64,000 nucleotides of DNA from Sacculina carcini (GCA_916048095.2 OU696573.1:4922608-4986607), one strand, 5' to 3'; positions 41,446 through 53,377 are shown, counted from the stretch's first letter. The notes: a model not told the origin generated them from the sequence alone. Program-made: numbers and translations.

Positions 41446-42098
41446 CTGCGAACAATACACACATACAAACACACAAAGAGGGAGACAGAGTATTAGTCTA
41501 AATGTTGTGGTTAATTTCTGGAGTGATTATCTATAGAATAATCATCGAATTGAAATGCTAACAACGCGAAACAAAAATGCTCATATACTTCAGGTTTTAC
41601 TGAAACAACCGACAGTAAAATTAAAAACGACACACGAAAAAAATACATATATAAATAATTTTGTGAATATACGGACCATATGCGCGTCTTAAAGTTAGAA
41701 AAATTTGCTGTCATTTGATGAAGACGTTATGTTTGAGTTTAGTTGTCAACTCTACCAACGAAAAATTTGCTGTCATTTGATGAAGACGTTATGTTTGAGT
41801 TTAGTTGTCAACTCTACCAACGAGTCAAATATGTAAATCAACAGCTGTAAACTTAAGCACTGTACTCTAGAACAGGTAGAATGAAGCAACATAAGCGGAT
41901 ATGTAACCATCGCTTCTCGAAGGATAATAAATACGTATATATACGAACATATACGACCGCTTCGCGAAAACTATATATCAAATATTAAGTACAATATGCG
42001 TTTTTCGAAAGATTCCGAGTTTCTGAGATGGGGAAATAACATGACATCGATCTTGATTCTTAAAAGTTAACCTTGCATCGAATCGAATATCAAGGATT
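41446..42098. other. Host intron, no gene seen
   Basis: AT-rich. Contains a 62-bp tandem duplication (41698-41821), listed separately. Confidence 0.55.
41698..41821 (+). repeat. 62-bp perfect tandem duplication
   Basis: Copies 41698-41759 and 41760-41821 look identical (GAAAAATTTGCTGTCATTTG ... CTCTACCAAC). Confidence 0.93.
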
Positions 42099-43820
42099 TC
42101 ATGTGTGTCGAAAAGCTTTCACAGCGTCGACATCGATGAACAAGGAATATAACGGAGGTTCCAACTTGATATTCCGACAAACACGCAAGAGGTTCGATTG
42201 TCGAACTGTCTGAACTTGACTGTCGAACGCAGCTGAAAAATCTAGCTGGACGAACACTGCTTTCTGTCTAGGGTTTAGAGCAGTGGTCCGCAGCCTGGGT
42301 AAAATTTTTCGCTGGTGGAGTATGGAGAGGTTGACAAGTGGTGAATTAAAGGTTGTACGGAGAGACAAATGAGTGATTTTATCAACACGAATTCGTCTAT
42401 TGTAGTTTCTAGGGACTTTCTGACATGAAATTTGGTGTAACGATTGAATGTATTATGTTTCTAAGTGATGTCGGGAAATATGAAACGTTCGCTTATCACG
42501 AAGTGGGGAGTCAAAGAAAAATATGATACGGACCACCGGTTAAGAACTTGTTGAACAAGCTAGGTGATGCAAAGCTACGCGTCCGTGGTGCTTAAATTAT
42601 TCCGATATGCAAATTGATTCGGTGGCAGCAAGCACTATTTTCCATGTAGTGTGAGAAACGACAAGAAATCACACGTTCAAAAATATTCGACAGCAAAGAT
42701 GCTACCAATAAATGTGAAAAACTATCACACTCAGTCAGTCGTCTGAAAACAACACTGAGCTTCGAAGCCAAGACTGCGGTAGTCATTTTCAGAAATATGA
42801 TGAGCATGCCAACAGAGGCAGTAACGCCATTGGAGTCAATAGACTAAGTTTTCTCATTTAGATCTTGTCAACAACTCCAGTCAATACAGGTCGAACATGT
42901 ACATGAACATGTATTTACAACAGCTGAAATAGGACGACGACAGTGCTTCTATAATAAAACGTATGGTTCAATACGCCGTTTCAGTGGGGCTTGACACTAC
43001 CCCGTTCTTGAGAAAAAGCGGAAAAGATGGTAGCGCTAGCGTAGACGAAATTATATATTTTGCATGCTTGTGTATATTAATTTCGGCATGCCGGTAAGTT
43101 GCCCCACAAACAGTCCTGAACGTCACATGTTCAATGAACGCTTAAGAAATTCTGGATCTAGACCAACGATGATAAGCCACCTGCTTGATCTGGTAGGCAA
43201 AAAGTCAATCAATATCAAACCTGGACTTAGTATTGCAACGCATTGAAGCCTGCGTTGAAAGTATTAAAAGCATGAAAGCATTTCCACGGGCACTCGACAA
43301 GACCAACATTATTGTTAACAGTTGTACATTCAGGGCTGAACCAGGGTCATCACTGCTCAGAATCCGACCAAGACGAATGCTTTGGACAAAATTCACAAGA
43401 GTCCCAATTAAAACATGCGTTCATAAGAACCTATTTTTGATAGTATGATCAGACATTACCCGTCGAAGATTGAGCTCAATGCATAGCTCAGTCACAACAT
43501 GATATAGAGTGCCGAACAAGAGTGGCCACCTTGATGACATCAGACATATCGGTGAAAATTGAATCGATACATTTACCGAATAGGCTACCGGGTAGCCGGA
43601 TAAACTGGTAAAATTTAGAATAGCACGACCATGAGAGTAGGTCGGGGATCTGAATAACCATTCGCTTCGATGAGCATTAAAGTCATAAGCAAAGTCAAAG
43701 GCCGTAATGACGTCATCCCCTTGAATTGCTGGTATTGTTTGAATGAAACATTCATAAATGGAATTGTCAAGGTCCCGGTTGGGGTAGTAGCCGAGCACAT
43801 GATAATCTATTAGTTTTAAG
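42099..43820 (-). pseudogene. LINE E relic: endonuclease and RT scraps
   Basis: The minus strand shows endonuclease scraps at 43820-43600 (IPAIQGDDVITAFDFAYDFN and AHRSEWLF, then HGRAILNFTSLSGYP), resembling the FVGDFNAH-SEWL ... HGRAAL-FA--SGC block of LINEs. RT-like scraps follow at 42800-42590 (NIFERVISCRFSHYMEN) and 42300-42210 (RQKAVFVQLDFSAAFDS; RT motif A). Frames are heavily broken. The copy is cut upstream by the hAT element at 43821. Confidence 0.6.
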
Positions 43821-44115
43821 CAGTGGTTTCTGCGATAACTTTTTTCAACTTGCGATAACGATAAGACGTTAACTTTTTTCTCAACCTGCAATTAATGCAA
43901 GAAAGTTTCAAAACCCAGCCTGTGATAAGCGATAAAAACTTTAACTTTAACGAACGTTAACTTGCGATAACAAAAGCGATACATGATAAGTACCTTTAAT
44001 AATTGACATATTTAAAAAAAGAAGCATACAACATATTTTTCCACGGTGAAAATGAATAAAACTAGACAAAAACTGCCACTGGAATCAGTATATGGCCTAA
44101 AAGTTATATTCCAAA

Positions 44116-44313
44116 TTAGTCTCTCTGACTCAGACTCTCCATCCTCAAGACAGCATCCAGCAACTGCATGTTTCCCTTGGTGAAGACTAGCTTCTCAAAC
44201 CTGTCACTGGTCCTGCATGCACGCTTAGGCCTGATGACGTCATCAGCAGTGCTGAACATGCGCTCCATGGAAGCAGAGCCGGGCGAGGCCGTGTTGATTA
44301 ACAGCGAGATCAC
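44116..44313 (-). pseudogene. hAT transposase dimerisation-domain fragment
   Basis: INTASPGSASMERMFSTADD, then VIRPKRACRTSDRFEKLVFT: the conserved C-terminal hAT motif (A-S-ERVFS-AG---- KR--L----- L-F). The rest of the transposase is not visible. Confidence 0.82.
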
Positions 44314-44504
44314 TTATCCCTGTACATGCTGGGAAATTGCCCAGGCTTCACCTCTGCCACCTAGATCATGCCCCAGATGATCTAGGTGGCAGAGGTGATG
44401 CCTGACCTCCATGACAGTGGGGCCTGACCTCCATGATGACCTCCATGACAGTGGTGCTCTCCAGAAGGGCAAATGGGTTCTGGCTGGAGGGGATAGTCAG
44501 CTGT

Positions 44505-44800
44505 CACTGGCGGATCCAGAAGAGGTATCAGCGGGCTGAAACCCCCTCCCCCCAAAAAAAAAAATGTGTCGTTCAACTCATAATCAAGAGGTTCACTAAA
44601 AGCGGTCAATATGTGTTTGATATGTTGATAGGTCAATATGTGTTTGATGTGTTTGAATATGATTCTGCAGAATTTATTGATATAAACATTGTCGCAAAGA
44701 CTTTGCATAATGATGTATGCACACGACTGATCGCCCCCGAATTTCTGCCCCCCAAAATTAATTCAGCACCTCCTAAAATTGCACCCTGGATCCGCCACTG
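44505..44800. mobile_element. 296-bp MITE nested in the hAT element
   Basis: Termini CACTGGCGGATCCAG and, on the other strand, CAGTGGCGGATCCAGG. TSDs TCAGCTGT (44497-44504) and TCAACTGT (44801-44808) agree at 7 of 8, which suggests hAT mobilisation. A single similar end, CTGGATCCGCCATTG, lies at 37802-37816. Confidence 0.85.
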
Positions 44801-45346
44801 TCAACTGTGGATGTGATGGAGGTGAAGACCTTCCTGATGAACCTCTCCTTGGTGTCTTCTTTAACGGCAGGGCCACGAACAGCATGAAGGGGCCATGGAT
44901 GGGGTGGGTCAAGGCGCATGGGAGAGAACAGCACACACCCTCCTAACTCGAGAACTCCAGCGAGACTGACGCACTGCAGCTGTGAATAATAATGTGGTTG
45001 GACAGCTGCACACACACTTGCCAGCCCTCAAGAGTTTTTCAGGGTTTACTTGCAAGCCGGTGTTGATCCTCTACCCTATATATACTCTCAGCTTGAACTG
45101 GTCTGGAAACGTCAGGCGGGTTGTTGTGACTATTGCTGCCGTACACAAATTTTTAATTTTTACAAAATTCTTTTGAACTTATCCTTTATAATTCCTTATT
45201 TTTTGGGACTAGCGATAAGTGAATGAGCGATAATTTTAGAAAACTTTGCGATAAACGATACACGATAAAGGGTTTGACCTTAGCGATAATTATCGTTTAT
45301 CGTTTATCACATTTTTTTATCGCACGTGGCAACCACTGGTTTTCAG

Positions 45347-46084
45347 CATACACAAATATACAAGCCTTCGAATTAATGACATTCATAATTCTCAGGGTTT
45401 GCAAAAAACTATAAAAAAAACAAACAAAAATCACTGTTTTTTATTATAAAAAACAACACTTTTTAGTCAGAATAGCCTAATTTTCATGCCTATTTTCATT
45501 TTCTCACAAACGCTAGATCATTTAGGATGTGGGGCTTTAAAATCTTTAAGGCAGATCATTGCTTTCTTGCTTCCTTTTCTTGCTTCACCGTCGCATGAGC
45601 GTAGCAAGTTCCGGCACGCAGGCATAGCGGCTCACTTGTATTTTGAATGCGTGGTAACACCAGGTGGCGCGCAGATATAACAAAAAATGTTCATATCTTT
45701 CAACCGAGCATGCCATTATGTTCCGACATTATATTCACGACACCACGTATTCTGCATTGGAACATCGTGTGTGAGATTTAAGCATATGTAATAATTCATT
45801 TTTATTTGATGCTCATACTAAAAAATTACTGTAGATCATTCCTCAATAAGCCTGCTGACCTGTGCAGAAATTGCCCGTATATGACTTGCGTTGACGCCAA
45901 TACATATATCACACCTATAAGTGCATACGTTTGAACGCATATCATTAACATACAAAACCATTGTGATATACCAGTGATATATCAAGTCTATGATAGTCAT
46001 TTTAGGTATATCTGTTGAAATAAAAATGTAACACAAAACAAAAAAATATATAATACATAACATAATGTATGTTGATATCTTATA
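45347..46084. other. Host intron, no gene seen
   Basis: AT-rich; nothing recognised. Confidence 0.55.
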
Positions 46085-46262
46085 TCATACACTCGCCAAG
46101 GCCTTTTCGGCCTTTTCGGCACAGAAAAGGCCGAGACGATTGCGATGTTTGGTGTGCACTAATCCAAAATTAGAGAAGATGCGTTTAACACCAGCCGATG
46201 GTGCCACCATAAATGCATTCAACAGGTCAACTTCAGCCATGGCTATTTTGTTGGCGAATTGA
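46085..46262 (-). pseudogene. Second hAT-family dimerisation-domain fragment
   Basis: On the minus strand: LLNAFMVAPSVGVKRIFSNF, then GLVHTKHRNRLGL. This matches the hAT C-terminal block of another subgroup (S-VER-FS-FG-VH-K-RN-LG). Its wording differs from the fragment at 44116, so it is a different family. Confidence 0.7.
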
Positions 46263-46460
46263 TTCTACCACTCTGTTGGGTATACTCTATTCGTTCGTTC
46301 GTTATTTGTGTTTATGGGGTGCACCGGCCTATGGGACCATACGGCACCCCCAGTCTATTCACAGCCCAAACACCCTAAAATGATGGACATGAGGAATGGA
46401 ATGATGAAATAAATAAGTGTGAGAGTGAGCAAAATGAATGTGAAAGTCAAGTAATAAAAC

Positions 46461-46787
46461 TCAATAAATAATTCTAAAAGGCAAAAGCCGTAAAAGCTCA
46501 AAAATGCGGCACTCAATGACCGCCGATTGCTCCTGTCCGAGAACATCGTGAATAGTCCGAACGGATCCAAGAAAACGTTGACGCGCCTCTGAGAATGATG
46601 GGCATTCCACCACGATGTGCTGCACGGAGAGACGTGCATTACATGCGCTGCACGTGGGTTCAGGTTGTCCGAGTAGAAGATGGCGATGCGTATCGTACGT
46701 GTGACCCACACGCAGACGACAGAGCGCCACTTCCTCGGACCTCTTCCGGCGACAAGAGCACATCCAATGTCCGATTTCGGGCTTCAC
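46461..46787 (-). pseudogene. LINE D ORF2 C-terminal Cys/His region
   Basis: GHWMCSCRRKRSEEVALCRL, RVGHTYDTHRHLLLGQPEPT and CSACNARLSVQHIVVECPSF. It continues the ORF2 protein after RNase H in another frame. Confidence 0.8.
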
Positions 46788-46792
46788 AGCTT

Positions 46793-47299
46793 TTAATTTG
46801 TTAGAACCACATTCGTCCCAGGAGAGCTGCCTGCGAGAACGGATAAAACGATGTATAATAGGATAAAAGTCCGAATACGGAATGGGAAAGTTAAAATAAA
46901 ATGAATAAAAGTCTCGTTAGCAGCTCTTTTTGCGGCTCTGTCAGCTCGCTCGTTGCCCAAAATACCAATATGGGCCAAAAACCAGCAGAACTTTACACGC
47001 TTGCCCTGGTGGTGGATGATGTCAATAGAGATAAAAATCCTCTGTATAAGAGGATGTAAGGAGAAAGACGATAATGAAGTTAAAGCACTAAGGGAATCAG
47101 ATAAAACTAAAAACAATGAAAAAGAAGATGAGCGAATAAAAACCAGGGCCAGCAGGATAGCGTGAAGTTCAGCCGTGTAAATGGAGGCGCTCGGTGGCAG
47201 CGTGCTCGAGCGGCACGTATCTCCACTTAAAAACGCACAACCCACACCACTGGCCGACTTAGATCCATCAGTCTACACGGCAGTATACCGTCCGTTAGA
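46793..47299 (-). pseudogene. LINE D RNase H
   Basis: The junction with RT reads RYTAV-stop-TDGSKSASGVGCAF, where TAG replaces the tyrosine codon seen in the 38.9-kb copy. TAELHAILLALVF, VLSDSLSALTSL and FLAHIGILGNERADRAAK supply the remaining carboxylates. After AAKRAA the frame runs into 3' non-coding sequence. Confidence 0.82.
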
Positions 47300-48496
47300 A
47301 TGAATTCGCTCCAGTGTGTTTGAGCGAAGCACACTGGGCACTGTACGGTGTTTCGGCAGAGCTGCTAGCGAGACGTCAACCTCGGGTGTGACCAATTCCC
47401 AGGGTGACTCCGCCGTGTATTCTTGTCTGAGGACGTCGTTAGCACCCATCCCGCATGACTCCAGCAGTGCCTTCATTTTGCTGCAAAACAGCACAGAACA
47501 CTGAGGTCCTGGAAGGTGCTGCTGCTCAGGCACATGCTGGGAAAATACCACGTCATACGCGGGGTTTTCATGGGTGCTTGCCAGCTTGCAAGAATAACGC
47601 ATGCCCAGCTCTTGACGACGGAGCGCCAGCGGAGCCTCATCAGCCTCAACGAGGAGGCTGACGATTGGCGACGTGCGAAACGCGCCGCTGGCAATGCGTA
47701 TCCCTGCGTGGTGTACGACATTCAAACAGCTTTTTGCTGACTCCGAAGCCAGATCATATACAATGCTTGCGTAATCGAGACGCGACCTGACTAACGAGCG
47801 GTACAGAAGGAGAAGGGACTGTCGATCTGCTCCATACCGCATGCGGGAAACAGTCTTCAGCACATTCAGTGCCTTTAGACATGTGGTTCTCAGATGTGAA
47901 ATATGGTCGGTGTAGGTCAAGCGCGAGTCCAACAAGACCCCTAAAAACCGAGCCGTGCGTTGGAATGAGACACCACTGCCGTACAATTCCACTTCCATGT
48001 CAGGGCAGGCACCTCGACGGCGGCAGAAGTGTACACCGACCGTTTTGGACGTCGAGAAGCGGAATTCGTTACGCGTTCCCCAAGTCTCTATTTTATTCAC
48101 CGCCAGCTGCAGTTGACGCTGGACAGCAACAGTGCTGCGGGAAGAACACCATACGGCAAAATCGTCCACAAATAGAGACCGTCCAATCGAGGGAGGCAAA
48201 TGATTGTCAATGTCGTTGATCATTATGGCAAAAAGGGCCACGCTGAGCACACTACCCTGTGGAACGCCTCCTGCCTGATCGAACGGACGAGACAAGGAGT
48301 TCCCGACACGCACAAAGAATGTGCGGTGCAAAAGGAAATTGTGTACGAAACTCCCCATGTTGCCTCTGACACCACAGCGATGCAGTTTGCGAAGAATACC
48401 ATGTCGCCATGTGGTGTCATATGCCTTCTCGATGTCAAAGAATATCGCCCCGACGTGGTGACCTCGCGCGAAACTTTCACGTACGCGAGGAGTCAA
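47273..48496 (-). pseudogene. LINE D RT core and thumb
   Basis: VRESFARGHHVGAIFFDIEK (motif A with FFDIEKAYD), GGVPQGSVLSVALFAIMIND (motif B), SLFVDDFAVWC (catalytic FVDD), then RTARFLGVLLDSRLTYTDHI and a long C-terminal part. The frame is open for about 400 residues. It joins the upstream RT part (ends LDHLVTIDSS at about 48485) by a small frameshift. Confidence 0.88.
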
Positions 48497-49605
48497 TGGT
48501 CACCAAGTGGTCTAACGTTGAGCGACCTTGGCGAAATCCGCACTGAGCATCATTGAACAGCCGACCGCGTTCCAGAAGCCATACCAGCCGTCTGCAAACC
48601 ATTTTCTCAAACAGTTTGCAGAGACTGGAGGTCAGCGATATCGGACGATAGTCAGACGGGTGATCGCCCGATTTGCCCTGTTTTGTGATGGGTATCACGA
48701 TTGCCCGTCGCCAGGAGGCTAAAAACTGTCCACCATTCCACAGATCATTGAAGACCTGCAGAAAAGTGGACAGCACTGCGGGCGACAGACGTTTCAGCAT
48801 GAGGTTGTGAACCTCACCAGGGCCTTCAGCCATATCGCGTAGCGATCGCAAGGCTGTTCTCAGTTCAGATGCTGAAAAATCGCTGTTGATTGGCAGCTGA
48901 CAGTTGGTGGAGAAATCAACGGGTGATCTCTCGCACTGCTGTTTGATCGCCGCAAAATCAGGGTCGTCTACGTTTGCACGACAGCGCTCCGCTAAATATC
49001 GGCCAATTTCGTCAGCAACATGCTCCGGATTTATCACGTCCACGCCACTGATCTTCAGAGAAGGCAGTGGAGTGGGACGGTACTTCCCAGAGATGCGCTT
49101 TATACGGTCCCATTTGGTGGATATAGGACAATGCCGATTAATGCTGGACACATAGGACACCCACGAGGCCCGCTTCGCCTCGCGAAAAGTCCATCGAGCC
49201 TGTGCGCGAGCGTGGCGAAAGCAAAGCATGTTTGCCACCGTGCTGTTGCGCCGGAAGCGACCCCAGCAACGACGTCGCTCTCGCAACGTCGCAGAACACG
49301 CGTCTGTCCACCAAGGGACAGGACGCCGCCGGGGACGCGAGGCCGTACGCGGAATGCTCTGTTTGGCACAGGTGACAATGGCCTCAGTAAAATCTTCGAC
49401 GCTGAGTCGGAGTGTGGGGTTGCCCATGGCTTCCAGTGTCAAACAATCATAGCGGACCCAATCAGCTCGTTTGAAATTCCATCTCGGTGGTCGTGTTCCC
49501 AACCTAGGTACCTCATTGAGACAGATCAATATAGGGAAGTGGTCACTCCCATACAGACTATTCTCAACGGTCCAGCTCGTGGATGCCTGCAGACTGGGAC
49601 TCCGT
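48477..49605 (-). pseudogene. LINE D endonuclease end, linker and RT start
   Basis: Starts just after the SINE with STSWTVENSLYGSDHFPILI (the SDH catalytic His box of LINE endonucleases). A basic linker follows (PRRRPVPWWTDACSATLRER), then RT start SWRRAIVIPITKQGKSGDHP, DYRPISLTSSLCKLFEKMVC and FRQGRSTLDHLVTID. Open for about 375 codons. Confidence 0.88.
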
Positions 49606-49916
49606 GGACTCCGTGGTGCAGTTGTTAGCACACCCGCCTCACAAGCGGGAGGTCCGTGGTTCGAAACCCGGCGGAGCAGAATTTCATTGGGCGAATTCTA
49701 CAATCCCACAGCCCCTGTCCACCCAGCAGAAAATGATGGTACCAGATATCAGTCATGAGTTGTGCCATGCATTCTGGGGAGGTGGCCCTCTCTAATACGT
49801 CTTACGTCCTTGTGGCGCCATAACGTGGAGAGGGTCGGTTCTGCGGTGGCAGCGAGCTGCACGGGCACGCCTGTGTGTTGATAAGCTTCGGCTTCTTCCC
49901 GTGTAGCAGCTGCCAC
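49606..49916 (+). repeat. tRNA-Val-derived SINE inserted in LINE D
   Basis: The head (49606-49677) folds like a tRNA: acceptor CTCCG against CGGAG, anticodon stem CCCGC/GCGGG with loop CTCACAA (anticodon CAC), A box TGGTGCAGTTG and perfect B box GGTTCGAAACC (49658-49668). So RNA polymerase III transcription to the right is expected. A body of about 240 bp follows and includes GGTCGGTTCTGCGGTGGCAG (49834). It interrupts the endonuclease between LLNKRLNA and LQASTSW. No clear TSD was seen. It is not a functional tRNA gene. Confidence 0.85.
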
Positions 49917-50496
49917 TTAGGCATTTAACCTTTTATTTAACAGACTGAGGTCCAGAGCGGACATGCTTCCCGATGACATGGTGCAATGCGTATATGTGCC
50001 TGTGTTTAAAATACCTATGTCTAAAACAGTTAGAATATCCTCCATAATAAAACCACGGCCACAATATGCACCACAACCCCAAAACGGGCTGTGAGCATTA
50101 AAATCGCCTAACACATAAAAAGGGGGTGGAAGTGAACTGATTAAAAACTCGACGTCAGCCCTTGGGAACGGGCGACCAGGCGGCAGGTACAATGCACACA
50201 CTCACCTCCCTACCACCCAGCCAGCACCGAACCGCAACCACCTGCAAATCTGACTGAATATGCAGGCGGCGACAGGGTACATTGGTGCGAACAGCCAGCA
50301 TAACCCCGCCGTGGGCTATAGTCGAGCTGGGATTATCATATCTAAAAACATTAAAATCCTGAATACTACAATACGAAGAATTTAAAAGCTTAGTCTCCTG
50401 TATTGATAAAATCGATGATTGTCGGGAGTGTAAAATATGCAGTAAATCATTAAAATTCGGTCTAATACCTCTAATATTCCATTGTAAAATGGACAT
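49917..50496 (-). pseudogene. LINE D endonuclease N-terminal part
   Basis: MSILQWNIRGIRPNFNDLLH (typical QWN-RG start), ILSIQETKL (catalytic Glu), AHGGVMLAVRTNVP, AVRCWLGGREVSVC. A frameshift near 50190 then leads to YLPPGRPFPRADVEFLISSL, PFYVLGDFNAHSPFWGC (GDFNAH box) and SALDLSLLN. It is cut by the SINE at 49916. Confidence 0.87.
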
Positions 50497-50581
50497 AAGA
50501 ATAAATATAATAGAATAAAATACAAATAAATACTCCCGTTAAAAAGGCACATATACACTAACAACCAGGTAGCACAGGTAC

Positions 50582-51349
50582 CTAATCGCATCGCTTGGCC
50601 GATAGTCCTCTCTCCGCGTCAGGTGGGGACCCACTTGGAGAGGCCGAGAGCTTCCGCTTAGAGGAACTCTCCACCTCCATGGCAGTGGTGGGAGTCGCTC
50701 CGTCGTGTGCGGAAGGCGGTGCGCTAGCAACCGCCGAGCGCGGAGATGCAGGGACCGCGCTCGCTTTGTGACTGGGAGATGTTCGCCGGTCACTCCTCGG
50801 CGAGGCTGACTTGACCGAACGGCGGCTCTTGTGCTGAACCACCGTCCAGTCTCCGGATTTCCTCCGGTTCGGAGACGACAGCTCTGCTGGCTTGGAAGCC
50901 TGCTGAGCGGCCGGTTTTTTGCCGCCCTGACTGACCGGCATCGCTGCCGATTTGCCAGCGCGGTCCATCGGCCGGTTGACCGGCCGATCGGCGACCCGCT
51001 GAGGTCGCCGCTCAGCAGCCTTTTCAGGCTGCTGGGGAGCGGTCGCCTTGGGCCGCTGGGTTGCGGCCGTCTGAGGCCGCTGGGTCGCGGACGCCTGGGA
51101 CCGCTGGGGTGCGGCCGTTGGCGACCGCGGCACGGATGTCCCCTCAGACCGCCGATCAACCGGTATTGGTTCATTCTCAAGTTTGTCAGCCTTAGGTACA
51201 ACCAGCTTCAAGCCCATTCGTCCAGCCAGCTTGAGAAAATCGCCAACTGTCAGCTTCTCGAGAAACGAGTCGACAGACTGTGGAGGTTGAGCTGACAGTT
51301 TGACGGTGCCGGCAAAGGACGGGCCCGACGGATGCGAGCTGCGGTACAC
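50582..51349 (-). pseudogene. LINE D ORF1 C-terminal part
   Basis: A 255-residue low-complexity basic/Pro/Ser/Ala-rich sequence with repeated TQRPQ and APQ phrases, preceded by VDSFLEKLTVGDFLKLAGRM and ending AERGLSAKRCD. It probably carries RNA-binding function of ORF1p, but no defined fold is visible. The region between 51349 and 51413 continues the ORF with a frame change. Confidence 0.65.
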
Positions 51350-51412
51350 AGCACGCGCCTCGCCGAAACTGCAGCGCTGGGCAGCGCGAATGGCCCAAAA
51401 TCTCCTTCTCCT

Positions 51413-52166
51413 TCAGCCATTCAGGGCAGTCACGCGACGAAGACGCATGACCGCTGCTCCTGCAATTGACACATAAATATTCCTCTTAGCAATCAGCAGC
51501 CGTGTGCCGTTCGGATGAGCAACGTCCACAGATCTCTGCACGATTACAGCGGGAGCTCGTATGTCCGAAACGTTGGCACCTGCAGCACCGCATCGGGTTA
51601 GGCACGTAGGGGCGGACTGGGATACGCTGACGGATGTCACCGACCTTGATGTCATCCGGCAGATCAACACCGTCAAACGTGAGGAAAAACGAGTGCGTTG
51701 GCACCTAGCTACCCTCACGCCGTCGGACGATGCGCTCCACGCGGATGACACCTTGGGATGCCAATCCGTCGCATATCTCCTCGTCCTCAACACCCTCTAG
51801 CGCACGACAAAACATAACGCCTCTGTCATGGTTAAGTGTCGAATGCGCACACACCGAGATGGGGGTGCTCATCCAACGCTTCTCATTGCCCGATCCCACG
51901 CGATACCGAAAAGTGTCGGCCTTCATCGCGCGGGCTGCTGCCGTCTCAGATCCGTGTTCTTGAACCCATCCAGACGACGGAATGGGTTCAGCGTAGACAG
52001 CTTCACGTGTTCATTGGTGCTGGTAAAAACCAGCACCTTCGGCACAGGTGCAACACGACTCTCGTCGTGCATGTGGCTCAGAGTACGACCACCTTTCGGC
52101 GGCCGTGGCCGATCGCACGATGGACGACCAGCAGTTGGGGTCGTTGTAGGTTTTGAAGCCATGTGA
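51413..52166 (-). pseudogene. LINE D ORF1 N-terminal part with zinc knuckles
   Basis: Start ATG at 52162 gives MASKPTTTPTAGRPSCDRPR. KLSTLNPFRRLDGFKN, EKRWMSTPISVCAHSTLNHD and THSFFLTFDGVDLPDDIKV follow in shifting frames, then Gag-like knuckles CCRCQRFGHTSSRC and CGRCSSERHTAADC. The 38-39 kb copy matches it up to DIRQRI, which is where that copy is deleted. Confidence 0.82.
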
Positions 52167-52432
52167 GTTGATTTGAAGTCCCGCGTGCACGACTACCCAC
52201 CACTGCACGGGGCCCTACTGGGGGGACGGGCAGAGCCAGTATGGGATGCCACGCCAGTGGTGGTGCGCGCTTTACGGGCACCGATTACCCCTGAGCTCGC
52301 TGCGAGCTCCGCCCGGTACGAGTCCGCGGGAGCTACAGCACCGGGCCCGGACCAGTGACCCACACCGGTCCATCTGGACTCAGCAGCTGCAGCCCCACTG
52401 CAAACGGCGGACACTGCACCGGGCGGGACCCT

Positions 52433-53252
52433 TTTTCTTCACAATCAAAATTCATTTGTCTGAAATCAAAATTCATTGCGAGTATTTGCGCAACGGACCT
52501 TCATCACATGCATCAGTTTTTATCCTTTGCATTGTCTATCGCGCATATTTCAGTGACAATATATGAAATCACACATCCCATAGACATACACATACAGGCA
52601 CACGTACATAGACTCATAAATAACATAGCTGTGGGAAACCTATCGAGACGCCATGAGCTGAATCCAGATTACGACATAACTAAAGCAAACACCCACTGAA
52701 GTCTAGAACATATAAAACTCAGTTTCACTGAGAAAAATAACATATTGTATCTGTTTCATGTTGAAAATGCTGTCTAACGCCAAAAATCTCTACACAGCCC
52801 TTCGTTGAATGCGAATGTACTGCATCCGTGTCATTTTAAATAACAAAACATCTAAATAAATAACGAAATCATTTAAACAATGAAAGACCCACATATCCGT
52901 TGGGTGGCAGTGCCCTACCACGCATATCACAACTATATCTCAAACACTAACATGAAAACAAATTCCTTAAATTCCTGTACTCTTTGACTCTCTTCCTTTA
53001 ATCACCAGCCAGCTGACCACAATCGAAATGCATTTAAACAAAACGGAAAAGTCGATGATGAAAAATGATACAAAAATAGTTGTGTTATATACATGTTTCT
53101 GCACACAATTATGAGACACTATTCACTGCGTACAAATGGAACGTATACGCGCTAATGTGCGCGTGTGTCGGTGTACGTATACATCGCTTCCAGAACTGAT
53201 CCAACTAAAAACCAATTAGAACCCAGAGGCGTACCACAACCGCCATACTCAC
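52433..53252. other. Host intron, no gene seen
   Basis: AT-rich sequence with scattered CA-rich stretches; nothing recognised. Confidence 0.6.
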
Positions 53253-53377
53253 ACGACACACGCGAAGGCTGCAGAACCGTAAGGCCGCCGTATGAACACA
53301 CAGGTTCGCTGTCCGTGCCACGATCGTTGTGCTCCGGCAACCGCTCGCACACTGGCAATGGAAGATGGTTGGCGGCA
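53253..53377 (-). CDS. MUSK: MuSK-like exon: end of Frizzled-like CRD
   Basis: 125 nt entered in phase 2 (acceptor GCAACAG|T) and left in phase 1 (donor TCGT|GTGAGT, strong). With the carried-over bases it reads AANHLPLPVCERLPEHND, then RGTDSEPVCSYGGLTVLQPS. The spacing L-VP-C--LP--------C resembles the last two cysteines of MuSK and ROR CRDs. It then leads into a short linker before the kringle. The exon is small and domain-poor, so its call rests on phase fit to both neighbours and on position. TG-rich intron sequence precedes it on the coding strand. Confidence 0.75.

Larger units (their letters stand above)
43821..45338 (-). mobile_element. hAT element with decayed transposase
   Basis: Ends are CAGTGGTTTCTGCGATAAC and, on the other strand, CAGTGGTTGCCACGTGCGAT. 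Flanking 8-bp duplications GTTTTAAG (43813-43820) and GTTTTCAG (45339-45346) agree at 7 of 8. Repeated GCGATAA words crowd both subterminal zones. A minus-strand piece of the hAT dimerisation domain lies inside (44116-44313). A smaller TIR element is nested within it (44505-44800). Confidence 0.87.
46310..52432 (-). mobile_element. LINE D, near-complete non-LTR retrotransposon with RNase H
   Basis: The minus-strand layout is 5' UTR (52432-52170), ORF1 with zinc knuckles (52166-50582), ORF2 endonuclease (50496-49917 and 49605-49500), RT (49500-47300), RNase H (47300-46890), C-terminal Cys/His region (46787-46461) and 3' UTR to about 46310. RNase H after RT fits the I/R1-like group. A SINE interrupts the endonuclease. 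Visible damage is limited to a few frameshifts and one stop. Compared with the 38-40 kb copy the 5' end is truncated. Confidence 0.88.

Noticed and set aside
48200..49628. Plus-strand open frames opposite LINE D
   Set aside because: Shadows of the GC-rich LINE D ORF2 on the minus strand; no independent motifs.
49606..49677. tRNA-Val gene
   Set aside because: Stems are imperfect, no terminator follows, and a long SINE body is attached inside a LINE.
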